DNA of 20,387 nucleotides from the NCBI GenBank assembly GCA_964516605.1, contig CAZFAA010000028.1, positions 1 through 20,387 on the forward strand. Reading direction: 5' to 3'. Position numbers and translations under genes: made by a program. Shown here piece by piece: positions 14,233 to 20,387 of this stretch (its first letter is position 1; each line of letters starts with the position of its first letter). Source of the DNA: GCA-2732805 sp964516605 (GTDB taxonomy: Bacteria > Pseudomonadota > Gammaproteobacteria > Coxiellales > Coxiellaceae). The notes under the pieces are model-generated. The model worked only from the letters and a program-made list of their open reading frames with translations. It did no database searches and had not been told where the DNA came from.

Positions 14233-14997
14233 CTAGTTCAATGTTTCAATAAAATACCTGAATTTTGCTAAGCTTTCTTTTTGTAATAGTTGTCGCATTA
14301 GTAGACTGAGTTTCCCATCAATGAAATATCTATCAATACCATCTTCTCGATCTGAGTAGACCATTTCGCAAATATCATCAATTTTGACTTTTTTATTATT
14401 AATTTTGTACCAGAGGTTGATGTCAATGTACTCAAGTAATTTATCACGTGACCAACTATCTAACATTTTCAAAGTGAACCTGCCATCTTGGATTTTTTTT
14501 ATACCCTTTTGTGAGCGACGTGTTCTATATCTGCCATCCATTTTCCTTGCATTTTTTAACCATTTTTTAAAATCTTTTATTATTTGCTTGTCGGAATATG
14601 ACAGGTTTACGAATATCGTTTCTGGTCCATTTTTAGGTCGCGAAAGTGCCTCAACAAGATCAGTGAATGTCTCATCAAAACGTATTGGTGGCATTTTTTT
14701 TATTGAATTTGGCTCTATTCTTAAGCAGCCGCGAATACTGTCGATAGAGTAGTCAGGGCTACGTGGGTAAGAAATAGGGAGATGATCTTTATTATCAAAA
14801 CTATTAATCATGGTAGATTTTATAAGGCCGTCTACTTTAATATGTAAAAATAATTCTTCAGCTTCCACAATATTTTTTTTCTTAATTTGATCGTAGACTT
14901 GGGAGCGAAAGGCTAATTGAATTAGCCAATCTTGTGGCGTCAGCTCTTTCTTGTAATTATCTAAATTGAACCAGCTCAGGGGGTTGTGTTGTTTCAT
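14233..14997 (-). CDS. DUF6387-like protein, integrase-coupled, unknown function
   Basis: A 254-aa protein. The N-terminal WFNLDNYKKELTPQDWLIQL-AFR resembles DUF6387 proteins, which are often found next to integrases in gammaproteobacterial islands; the match is from memory and is moderate. The rest is charged and mostly helical (KDFKKWLKNARKMDGRYRTR, DGKLSLLMRQLLQKESLAKF), with no catalytic motif recognised. Its ATG overlaps the integrase TGA as ATGA (14994-14997), so translation is coupled and the product is probably made with the integrase. A role in integration or excision, or in island stability, is suggested by coupling only. Confidence 0.6.
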   Translation of the reverse strand: MKQHNPLSWFNLDNYKKELTPQDWLIQLAFRSQVYDQIKKKNIVEAEELFLHIKVDGLIKSTMINSFDNKDHLPISYPRSPDYSIDSIRGCLRIEPNSIKKMPPIRFDETFTDLVEALSRPKNGPETIFVNLSYSDKQIIKDFKKWLKNARKMDGRYRTRRSQKGIKKIQDGRFTLKMLDSWSRDKLLEYIDINLWYKINNKKVKIDDICEMVYSDREDGIDRYFIDGKLSLLMRQLLQKESLAKFRYFIETLN

Positions 14998-16220
14998 ATT
15001 GCCACACCTCTCAAAATATTGCTTAACTGAACGACATTCCTATTTTGATCTGATTCAATAATAGAGATTAAACTAAGGCTCCATTTTGTTAAGGCGTCAC
15101 GTTTCTCATCATCATAACTATGCCGATCATAAATCGCTGTCACGGTCGTTTCAGAGTGATTAAGTATCTTGCTTACTACAAGCCTAGCAATGCCTATACG
15201 CGTCATATGGCTTGCTGCTGTCCGACGAAGGTCGTGAGCAGAAAATAATTTGAGACCGAATATATCGCGACTACGGTGAATAGCGCGTGATATGCAATCA
15301 GGTGTCATGTGTGTGTCACGAGTTGGTGATGGAAATAACCATTCAGACTCTGAGTGATAAGTTTTAAGTTCTTCTAATAAGCTTATAGTCATGTCAGAAA
15401 GATAAACGCGGTGTGCTTGGCCATTTTTCGCTTTCTCAGCAGGGATGGTCCACCAGCGTTGATTAAAGTCAAAGTCATCCCATCGAGCTGAAACTATTTC
15501 GCCTTTGCGCTGAGCGGTTAGCAGCATGATTTTTAGCAGTAACTTAATTTCTTCAGACATTTTGGCATCTGATAACTTATTCCAAAAATCTTTTATCTCA
15601 TCACAAGTCAGTACGCGATCACGCTGAGCTTCTTTGCTAGGTGCTTTGATAAGATAGCAGGGTGTTGATTGGAGAATGTCGCGCTCAACAGCGAAGTTAA
15701 ACATGCGGCGTATTACGGCAAAGGCTCGATTGGCAGCAATGGGGGCGCCACGGTTGACGATATCGTCGAGTAGGGTGATGACATCACGCTTGGTGATATC
15801 TTTGGCCTTACGTTTGCCCCAGGTGGGTTTCACGTCCTTATCCAGTACACGCAAATCTTCTTGCCAGGTGCGCTTGCGCGGCTTGGCCCATTTCTCAATA
15901 TATTCGTCGATTAGCTCTGAAATAGATAATGCTGTCTTTAGTTCAGCTTTTTCTTGTTGTTGCATCAGTGATGGGTCGTTGCCTTTCTCTAGCTCAATGA
16001 GCGCTGCTCTGTGTTTTTTACGGGCTTCGCCAAGCGATAGGTGCGGATAAGTACCCAGAGTCATGCGCTTTTTTTTGCCTGCATAGGAATAAAAAAAGAT
16101 AAATGAAATACAGCCACTGGTTGTAACACGAACTCCAAACCCCTTCCCACTTTTCTCGCGCAAATCATACCTCTGATCTTTCGGCTTTAAGTTTTTTAAG
16201 AGTAGATCTGTAAATTGCAT
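14994..16220 (-). CDS. int: P4-type tyrosine recombinase (island integrase)
   Basis: A 408-aa integrase, the usual P4-type length. N-terminal DUF4102/arm-binding domain (about 1-85: MQFTDLLLKNLKPKDQRYDL, GVRVTTSGCISF, MTLGTYPHLSLGEARKKH), core-binding SAM-like domain (about 98-185), and catalytic domain with R238 (TAQRKGE), K264 as a possible beta-hairpin lysine, H329 and R332 (AHDLRRT), H355 (LNHSETT) and the nucleophile Y364 (AIYDRH). The ATG at 16220 was chosen because GAGG lies five bases before it; an upstream start at 16301 would add 27 residues read through the GGGGTTCC repeats. Those repeats overlap the leader, so the integrase may repress itself. It recombines the tRNA-Thr att sites at 2747-2771 and 16395-16419. 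All active-site residues are present. Confidence 0.95.
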   Translation of the reverse strand: MQFTDLLLKNLKPKDQRYDLREKSGKGFGVRVTTSGCISFIFFYSYAGKKKRMTLGTYPHLSLGEARKKHRAALIELEKGNDPSLMQQQEKAELKTALSISELIDEYIEKWAKPRKRTWQEDLRVLDKDVKPTWGKRKAKDITKRDVITLLDDIVNRGAPIAANRAFAVIRRMFNFAVERDILQSTPCYLIKAPSKEAQRDRVLTCDEIKDFWNKLSDAKMSEEIKLLLKIMLLTAQRKGEIVSARWDDFDFNQRWWTIPAEKAKNGQAHRVYLSDMTISLLEELKTYHSESEWLFPSPTRDTHMTPDCISRAIHRSRDIFGLKLFSAHDLRRTAASHMTRIGIARLVVSKILNHSETTVTAIYDRHSYDDEKRDALTKWSLSLISIIESDQNRNVVQLSNILRGVAI

Positions 16221-16226
16221 GAGCAC

Positions 16227-16253
16227 CTCGGGGTTCCTTTTGGGGTTCCTCTG
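16227..16253 (+). repeat. Tandem GGGGTTCC repeats, probable integrase arm sites (right)
   Basis: GGGGTTCCTTTT and GGGGTTCCTCTG, 12 bases apart, closely match 2847-2871 at the left end. They cover the integrase ribosome binding site and leader, consistent with arm binding and with autoregulation. Confidence 0.55.
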
Positions 16254-16394
16254 TGTGGGTGGCAACACATGAGGCCTCCTGACACATCGTGGCGTAATCA
16301 TAATGCATAATTACAATAAAAATCAAACGCTAATGTTATTTATTAGATTACTGTGAAATGTTCTGAATGGTTATGAATAAGGATGACAAGCCGT

Positions 16395-16419
16395 TTTGTA
16401 ATCAGCCGGTCGGGAGTTC
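16395..16419 (+). repeat. Right attachment site core
   Basis: A perfect 25-base copy of the tRNA-Thr 3' half (2747-2771), 175 bases beyond the integrase start. The following 18 bases are only partly tRNA-like (AATTTTCTTTACAAGCCC), which marks this as the decayed outer junction and not a functional tRNA. Confidence 0.88.
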
Positions 16420-16489
16420 AATTTTCTTTACAAGCCCTAGTCAACTCTATATTATGTCGAGGATAATTTTAGTTCATGAGGAATATTAT

Positions 16490-16912
16490 ATGCTAAGCAT
16501 CAAAAAAACATTATTAGGTTGCGCCGTATCTATCTTTATTACAACATCCGCATTTGCTACAAATGTATCGCCATTTACGGATAATATTCGGGTTAACTTG
16601 AAGGGTTTTCCCGTAGGAGGAGTGTTATATATTAATTATCAGAACGATAATGGTTTGTATATAACAGGACCAACATCCATTGGTACAGTTTTGGATCATT
16701 ATAGTTTTACTATCAGTAGCCAAAACTTTGAGGAAAATGGTTATCCAAGTATGACAATTAATTCGTGCAAGTTAGAGTTTGTGGATGGCCCTTGGGTTGA
16801 GCTTGGATATCGTACTCAAAGTCCGCCTAGTTGTCCACAGTGGTCCGTGGGTCAAATACAACAAGACGGTCAATATCAGTATCATATCGATATTGCCTAT
16901 AAAGGCCCTTAA
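16490..16912 (+). CDS. Small secreted protein of unknown function
   Basis: 140 aa from ATG 16490, chosen because TGAGG lies upstream and a signal peptide starts there: MLSIKKTLLGCAVSIFITTS then AFA-TN, a good Ala-x-Ala cleavage site near residue 23. A longer frame reaches back to 16367 but would put the signal peptide inside the protein. The mature part (about 117 aa) is rich in Asn, Gly, Tyr and beta-type residues and has two cysteines (NSCKLEF and PPSCPQW) that could form one disulfide. No family is recognised. It lies just outside the island. The small secreted protein at 19621-19998 has a similar plan, but no clear sequence similarity was seen. Confidence 0.7.
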   Translation: MLSIKKTLLGCAVSIFITTSAFATNVSPFTDNIRVNLKGFPVGGVLYINYQNDNGLYITGPTSIGTVLDHYSFTISSQNFEENGYPSMTINSCKLEFVDGPWVELGYRTQSPPSCPQWSVGQIQQDGQYQYHIDIAYKGP

Positions 16913-17115
16913 GAATATATTCTCGCAGACTGTTTTATGGATTTTGTCCTGTGAAACGGTCTGCTGGTATGACCAGAGTTCTTTGATGACTTTTAAAACT
17001 TTATTAAGATAACTAGGAACATTGCTTTTCCGCCATTCTTTAATGAGGTTACTTTTATCATCAATGCAGTATAGTGTGTCACATAAGGCGCTCACTTTTT
17101 TATTTTTTACTTAAT

Positions 17116-17842
17116 TCAATATAATCGTTGATCAGTATTAAAAATGTCACGTTTTCCAGCATGTGACACACGTTGTAACGTTTCAATGCAAAACCCAGGC
17201 TCCAATGTGTTGCTAATTTGCCAATCCAAAACATATTTGCTGCACCAATCAATAATTGCAATTAAATATGCAAATCCTTTTTGTCGGCGCAAATAAGTAA
17301 TATCAGCACCCCAAATTTGGCGTGGCCTTGTAATGACTAAATTACGCAGCAAATAAGGGGAAGTGGGGTGTGAGAGATGAGGGCGACTTGTATGTGGTTC
17401 AGGCGCTGTTGATTGTGTCAACCGAATGTTTCATGGGTAAAACGAATTTCGTGGCGTTTAGTAAATGTTGGATTGATGGATATTTAAAATTCCGCACTGT
17501 TCTCGCACAGATAACAGCGGATGATGAGGAGCAATTCAAGTTTTTAATTCATCCGTGGAGCACCTCAATCTTTTTTTCTAGAAAATCATTTTCCGTCTTG
17601 AGGTATCCAATTTGTTCATACAATTGTGATCACTCAGATTCATGCTCAACAATGGTTTGTTTGTGTTTGCCAGAACATGCATCGGGCAATGCATTGAGTA
17701 GTTATCGTTTCCATTGATTTATCTGGGTGCTACGCACGGCATATTGTAATGAAAGCTGCGCTATTGATCATTCGCCTTTGATGGCTTCGAGTGCAATTTT
17801 TGCCTTCTCAGCCGGATTGGATTTCCTTCTTTCTTTACCCAT
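17116..17842 (-). pseudogene. Decayed IS3-family element (orfA and orfB fragments)
   Basis: On the minus strand from 17842 the frame MGKERRKSNPAEKAKIALEA begins as an IS3 OrfA and stops early. The OrfA C terminus reappears as LYEQIGYLKTENDFLEKKIE (about 17556-17640). OrfB pieces follow: EQCGILNIHQSNIY, a stop, then an rve domain from PHLSHPTSPYLLRNLVITR through PRQIWGADITYL (first catalytic D) and IIDWCSKYVLDW to IFNTDQ (second D). It ends before the third catalytic residue. Several stops and frame shifts make it inactive. It belongs to a different IS3 subgroup from the relic at 540-1227. Confidence 0.82.
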
Positions 17843-17927
17843 TTTTCGCTCCGATGTTATCAGCCAAGAGTTATATCTTAATTAACGTACAAATTAGCAC
17901 ACTCAGGGTGGTCGCGGAAAAATAAGC

Positions 17928-17956
17928 TTGACAGAAGCTCTACCAACTGGTAGAAC
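17928..17956 (+). promoter_or_regulatory. Promoter and palindromic operator of the TetR gene
   Basis: A consensus -35 TTGACA (17928-17933) and TAGAAC (17951-17956) are 17 bases apart. Between them lies the perfect palindrome CTACCAACTGGTAG (17940-17953), an ideal place for autorepression. Transcription would begin at about the ATG at 17964, so the mRNA is probably leaderless; no ribosome binding site is present. Confidence 0.75.
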
Positions 17957-17963
17957 TGTGTTC

Positions 17964-18524
17964 ATGGTTCAGTTAGATAAAAAAGAAGAGATCTTAGATT
18001 GCGCTCAAACTCTCCTTCAACAACGAGGGTTTGATGGCTTCAGCTATGCGGATATTTCCAGTGTCGTGGGTATTCGTAAGGCGAGTATCCATCACTATTT
18101 TCCGACCAAAATTGATTTAGTGGTGGCGGTGATTGAGCGCTATCGAGAGAATTTTAATGCATCATTATTGCAGATTGATTCTTGTAAAAAAGAGCTGGAC
18201 AAAATCAAGCAATACATAAAGCTGTATAAAGACGTGTTGGATGAGGATAAGTTGTGTTTGTGCGGTGTATTAGCTTCAACGGTGGGGGCTTTGCCTGAGC
18301 GAGTCAATAAAGCGATTCGTGAGTTTTTATTCGATAATATAGCATGGCTTACTCGTGTTTTGATGAATCATTCTAGACAAATTTCTAAAAGACGTGCAGC
18401 CAATTTTTCTTGGCAGATTGTGAATCAGTTGCAAGGCGGCATCGCAATGGCGCGTATTGTGCAAGATCCAAATGTATTTTCGGTCAGTTGCGATGAGTTG
18501 TTGCAACAATTAAAAGTATTATAA
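17964..18524 (+). CDS. TetR/AcrR-family transcriptional repressor
   Basis: 186 aa from ATG 17964; an upstream TTG start is rejected because it coincides with the -35 box. The N-terminal TetR_N domain is clear: KKEEILDCAQTLLQQRGFDG, SYADISSVVGIRKASIHHYF and PTKIDLVVAVIERY (about residues 5-60, recognition helix around GIRKASIHHYF). The C-terminal helical part binds the unknown inducer and dimerises. It is probably autorepressed through the palindrome in its promoter. Related palindromes precede the following SDR gene and the secreted-protein gene, so these are likely its regulon. The SDR enzyme suggests a small-molecule inducer such as an aldehyde, ketone or related compound, which is inference. 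Confidence 0.9.
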   Translation: MVQLDKKEEILDCAQTLLQQRGFDGFSYADISSVVGIRKASIHHYFPTKIDLVVAVIERYRENFNASLLQIDSCKKELDKIKQYIKLYKDVLDEDKLCLCGVLASTVGALPERVNKAIREFLFDNIAWLTRVLMNHSRQISKRRAANFSWQIVNQLQGGIAMARIVQDPNVFSVSCDELLQQLKVL

Positions 18525-18539
18525 GTTGAGCTATTCGGG

Positions 18540-18561
18540 AGTAACGTCAGTTACTTTTTTT
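18540..18561 (+). terminator. Intrinsic terminator after tetR
   Basis: AGTAAC (18540-18545) pairs with GTTACT (18550-18555) around GTCA, followed by a T run. It lies 15 bases behind the TetR stop. Confidence 0.65.
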
Positions 18562-18571
18562 ATAACCCATA

Positions 18572-18599
18572 AAACTACCAACTGGAAGGTAGTTTTTTT
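18572..18599 (+). promoter_or_regulatory. Operator-like hairpin with T run upstream of the SDR gene
   Basis: AAACTACC (18572-18579) pairs with GGTAGTTT (18588-18595) and is followed by a T run, the form of an intrinsic terminator or attenuator. The sequence CTACCAACTGG inside it is identical to the first 11 bases of the TetR operator at 17940. It may act as a TetR site, a second terminator, or both. Confidence 0.5.
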
Positions 18600-18613
18600 A
18601 AAGGAGCGGATGA

Positions 18614-19387
18614 ATGAACAAAATGAAACAACAAAAAACAACGTTAATTATTGGTGGAAGCAGTGGTATTGGCTTGGGTGTCGCAAAAATATCATTACAA
18701 CGAGGTCATCGGGTCATTCTGATTGGCCGTGATTCGAAAAAATTAGCAGACGTGACTGCCTCATTAAAGAAGCAGGGTGCTGTGCACGGATATACCTGTG
18801 ATATTACTAACTCTCAAGAGCGGGCAAGTTTGTTTGAAACCCTGGGGCATCAGCGTATTGATGAGCTGGTGAATGCGGCTGGTGTTTTTAAGCCAAAATC
18901 TTTTCTGGATCATACCTTATCAGATTACGATGAATACAGTGATCTAAATAGGGCTTTATTTTTTACCACACAATCTGTTGTAAAAAATCATATGCTCAAG
19001 CAGGGGGGTGGGTCGATCGTCAACGTTGGCTCTATGTGGGCAAAGCAAGCTATTCAAGCTACCCCTTCTTCTGCTTACTCTGTAGCTAAAGCAGGCTTGC
19101 ATGCTTTGACGCAACATTTAGCAATTGAGCTTGCTCCACACGCTATTCGTGTGAATGCCGTATCACCTGCTGTGGTTGATACACCGATTTATGAAGCATT
19201 CATTCCAAAAGAAAAAATACCTGAAACACTAAATGGATTTAATGCCTTTCATCCTATTGGTCGGATTGGTACAGCCATGGATGTAGCAGAAATTATTTGC
19301 ATGCTATTGTCAGACAAAGCATCGTGGGTAACAGGCGCTATTTGGGATGTAGATGGGGGTGTGATGGCGGGTCGAATGAGCAGTTAG
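18614..19387 (+). CDS. Short-chain dehydrogenase/reductase (SDR), substrate unknown
   Basis: A 257-aa classical SDR of normal length. Nucleotide-binding motif IIGGSSGIG (12-20, a GGxSGIG form of TGxxxGIG), basic R39 after strand beta-2 that suggests NADP(H), CDIT (62-65), NAAG (87-90), catalytic S140 (NVGSMW) and YSVAK (Y155, K159), then the NAVSPAVVDTP loop and the C-terminal DVDGG. AGGAG (18602-18606) precedes the ATG by seven bases. It follows tetR, separated by a terminator and an operator-like hairpin, so TetR control is likely. The substrate cannot be read from sequence; carbonyl reduction and detoxification or hydroxyl oxidation are possible. Confidence 0.92.
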   Translation: MNKMKQQKTTLIIGGSSGIGLGVAKISLQRGHRVILIGRDSKKLADVTASLKKQGAVHGYTCDITNSQERASLFETLGHQRIDELVNAAGVFKPKSFLDHTLSDYDEYSDLNRALFFTTQSVVKNHMLKQGGGSIVNVGSMWAKQAIQATPSSAYSVAKAGLHALTQHLAIELAPHAIRVNAVSPAVVDTPIYEAFIPKEKIPETLNGFNAFHPIGRIGTAMDVAEIICMLLSDKASWVTGAIWDVDGGVMAGRMSS

Positions 19388-19455
19388 ACTGGTCGTGATG
19401 ATCCTTTTACTGCTGTACGCACTATATTTGGATCTTTCATGACGCGCTTTTTTGT

Positions 19456-19522
19456 CTATCAATAGGTAGAATAATGCTTGACACACCGCTCTGCCTCAGT
19501 TACATTACCTACCAGTTGATAG
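19456..19522 (+). promoter_or_regulatory. Promoter flanked by two TetR-type operators
   Basis: TTGACA (19478-19483) and TACATT (19501-19506) are 17 bases apart, a strong promoter. CTATCAATAGGTAG (19456-19469) lies upstream and CTACCAGTTGATAG (19509-19522) covers the start site; both are near copies of the operator in the tetR promoter. The promoter faces the secreted-protein gene 108 bases ahead. Confidence 0.7.
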
Positions 19523-19620
19523 GCTAGCATACCGCAACACAGTGATTCTGTCACGAATCATAAAACAGATTACTGAGCGCCTAACAACTAAATATTAACG
19601 TATGAAAATTGGAGATTACT

Positions 19621-19998
19621 ATGTTTTACAGTAAATTGTGTTTTATTCTTGGATTGTCTTTAGCTTCAACGATATGTTTTGCAAATACCAATACCGTGCT
19701 ACCTTACGATGTTCAAATAACATTTACAGGTAATAAGGTTGGCCTTGCAGGCGAGCCTTCTGGTCATGTCTCTTGTGCACCCGCATTTGGGCAAAGTAAT
19801 CAAGATGTGGTCTGTCATCTACAGTATAACGACACCACAGCAGACCCTATGATACAAATTAATTATAAATCTCATCACGATATTGCTTTTATAGCTATCG
19901 GACGCGTCCCACCAGATAATCATGCTGTGCTTTATCTAGCAGGTGCCGTCAAGTGCAATCCAACTACTACTAGCCCTATGGTATGTAAAATTGGGTAG
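19621..19998 (+). CDS. Small secreted cysteine-containing protein
   Basis: 125 aa from ATG 19621, preceded by GGAG at six bases; an upstream start at 19609 would overlap this site. Signal peptide MFYSKLCFILGLSLASTICF then ANT, with cleavage near residue 21-23 (CFA-NT). The mature part has four cysteines (HVSCAPAF, DVVCHLQY, AVKCNPTT, MVCKIG), likely two disulfides in the periplasm or outside the cell. No family is recognised. It lies behind a promoter flanked by TetR-type operators, so it is probably part of the same regulon as the SDR gene. Confidence 0.72.
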   Translation: MFYSKLCFILGLSLASTICFANTNTVLPYDVQITFTGNKVGLAGEPSGHVSCAPAFGQSNQDVVCHLQYNDTTADPMIQINYKSHHDIAFIAIGRVPPDNHAVLYLAGAVKCNPTTTSPMVCKIG

Positions 19999-20387
19999 AG
20001 TCATGTCATGAGTTTCAGACTCTAGCTTAACTGACTTCAAAGGTTCGGTTGCACTGATGAGTTGAATTTGTGATGGATATCTACTTTGTTCTATTCAGTT
20101 TTCTTAGAAAAAAAGTATTAAACTCTCTTGGGGAGCAATCCCCAAGTGGGTTTTATGAAATAGTCGCTTAATGCCACTCTGTTTTCGCGTAATAGCTATG
20201 GGGTGAGTTGAGATAGCTTTTTTAATACCAGGTTGCGTCTTGATTATGAGTTTCAGTTAACATAATGTTTACCTGTAAATAAATTATGCCTTGCGCACCT
20301 GAAGTAATTTTATATTGAGTATTAGAGTTTAATTTAGTCGAACGTGAATAACACATAAATATCGTTATTTCTCGAAGAAAAATGGAT
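19999..20387. other. Intergenic region at the right edge of the window
   Basis: About 390 bases, AT-rich, without a gene that can be supported. TAGAGTC...GACTCTA just after the secreted-protein stop can form a seven-base stem with a 16-base loop but lacks a T run. The clearest structure is the hairpin at 20127-20146. The window ends before the next gene. Confidence 0.4.
20127..20146 (+). terminator. Strong hairpin with GCAA tetraloop, possible terminator
   Basis: CTTGGGGA (20127-20134) pairs perfectly with TCCCCAAG (20139-20146) around GCAA, a GNRA-type loop. TGGGTTTT follows, a weak T run. It may end the secreted-protein transcript 130 bases after the stop, or stabilise its 3' end. Confidence 0.5.

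Larger units (their letters stand above)
2747..16419. mobile_element. tRNA-Thr-integrated genomic island, phage-satellite-like
   Basis: A 25-bp perfect direct repeat of the tRNA-Thr 3' half lies at both ends, and a tyrosine integrase sits just inside the right end. Inside are AlpA, a Cys-rich protein, a winged-helix/replication-like protein, two TerS-like genes, two XRE regulators, a helicase-nuclease and several unknown proteins. No capsid, tail, portal, large terminase or conjugation genes are seen. The set of integrase, AlpA, replication-like gene, palindrome cluster and TerS resembles phage-inducible chromosomal islands or P4-like satellites. The integrase lies at the end away from the intact tRNA, the less common arrangement. 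Confidence 0.85.

Noticed and set aside
16395..16440. Second tRNA-Thr gene at the right island end
   Set aside because: Only the segment from anticodon loop to T-loop is kept; the 5' half and a pairing acceptor stem are absent, so it is an attachment site remnant.
16772..17095. 107-aa minus-strand frame
   Set aside because: Its last part is antisense to the secreted-protein gene. The first 60 residues look somewhat protein-like (LCDTLYCIDDKSNLIKEW) and may be a gene remnant left near the IS3 relic, but no family is recognised.
17370..17717. 115-aa plus-strand frame
   Set aside because: It lies antisense to the decayed IS3 orfA/orfB remnants, whose minus-strand pieces match IS3 proteins.

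Overview
This window is low-GC bacterial chromosome, most likely from a gammaproteobacterium. Evidence for that is the 23S-5S rRNA end, an LpxO-type lipid A hydroxylase, a tRNA-Thr(UGU) and a P4-type integrase at a tRNA. A Legionella/Coxiella-like lineage is possible, but the sequence alone does not prove it.

Left flank (1-2715): the 3' end of 23S rRNA, 5S rRNA and its terminator; a truncated IS3-family element whose orfB runs in frame into a protein-kinase fragment; an lpxO-like gene; and a 0.4-kb gap before tRNA-Thr.

Integrated island (about 2747-16419, 13.7 kb): it begins inside the 3' half of tRNA-Thr and ends at a 25-bp perfect copy of that tRNA segment. Tandem GGGGTTCC repeats just inside both ends look like integrase arm sites. 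Reading leftwards from the right end, the core is integrase, DUF6387-like gene (ATGA overlap), AlpA, Cys-rich protein, winged-helix/replication-like protein, a cluster of GTAC palindromes and a TerS-like gene. This resembles a phage satellite (PICI/P4-like) with no structural genes. The left part is cargo: a HEPN-motif gene, a membrane-anchored protein, a truncated gene, a 1521-aa SF1 helicase-nuclease, a small membrane protein and a membrane-tethered 203-aa protein. Two XRE regulators and two TerS-like genes recur in the same arrangement (leftward effector, divergent XRE, convergent TerS), so the cargo appears to be built from two related cassettes. The first XRE gene has a restriction-modification C-box-like operator and looks leaderless. 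A 208-bp exact direct repeat brackets the middle cargo segment and truncates a gene at its edge.

Right flank (16420-20387): a small secreted protein, a decayed second IS3-family element, and a TetR-SDR-secreted-protein locus with several related palindromic operators.

The most interesting unit is the satellite-like island. Its cassettes seem to place defence-type effectors under C-protein-like control, with TerS-like genes as possible recombination landmarks. The functions of the HEPN-like, membrane and 203-aa proteins are inferred only from motifs and context.
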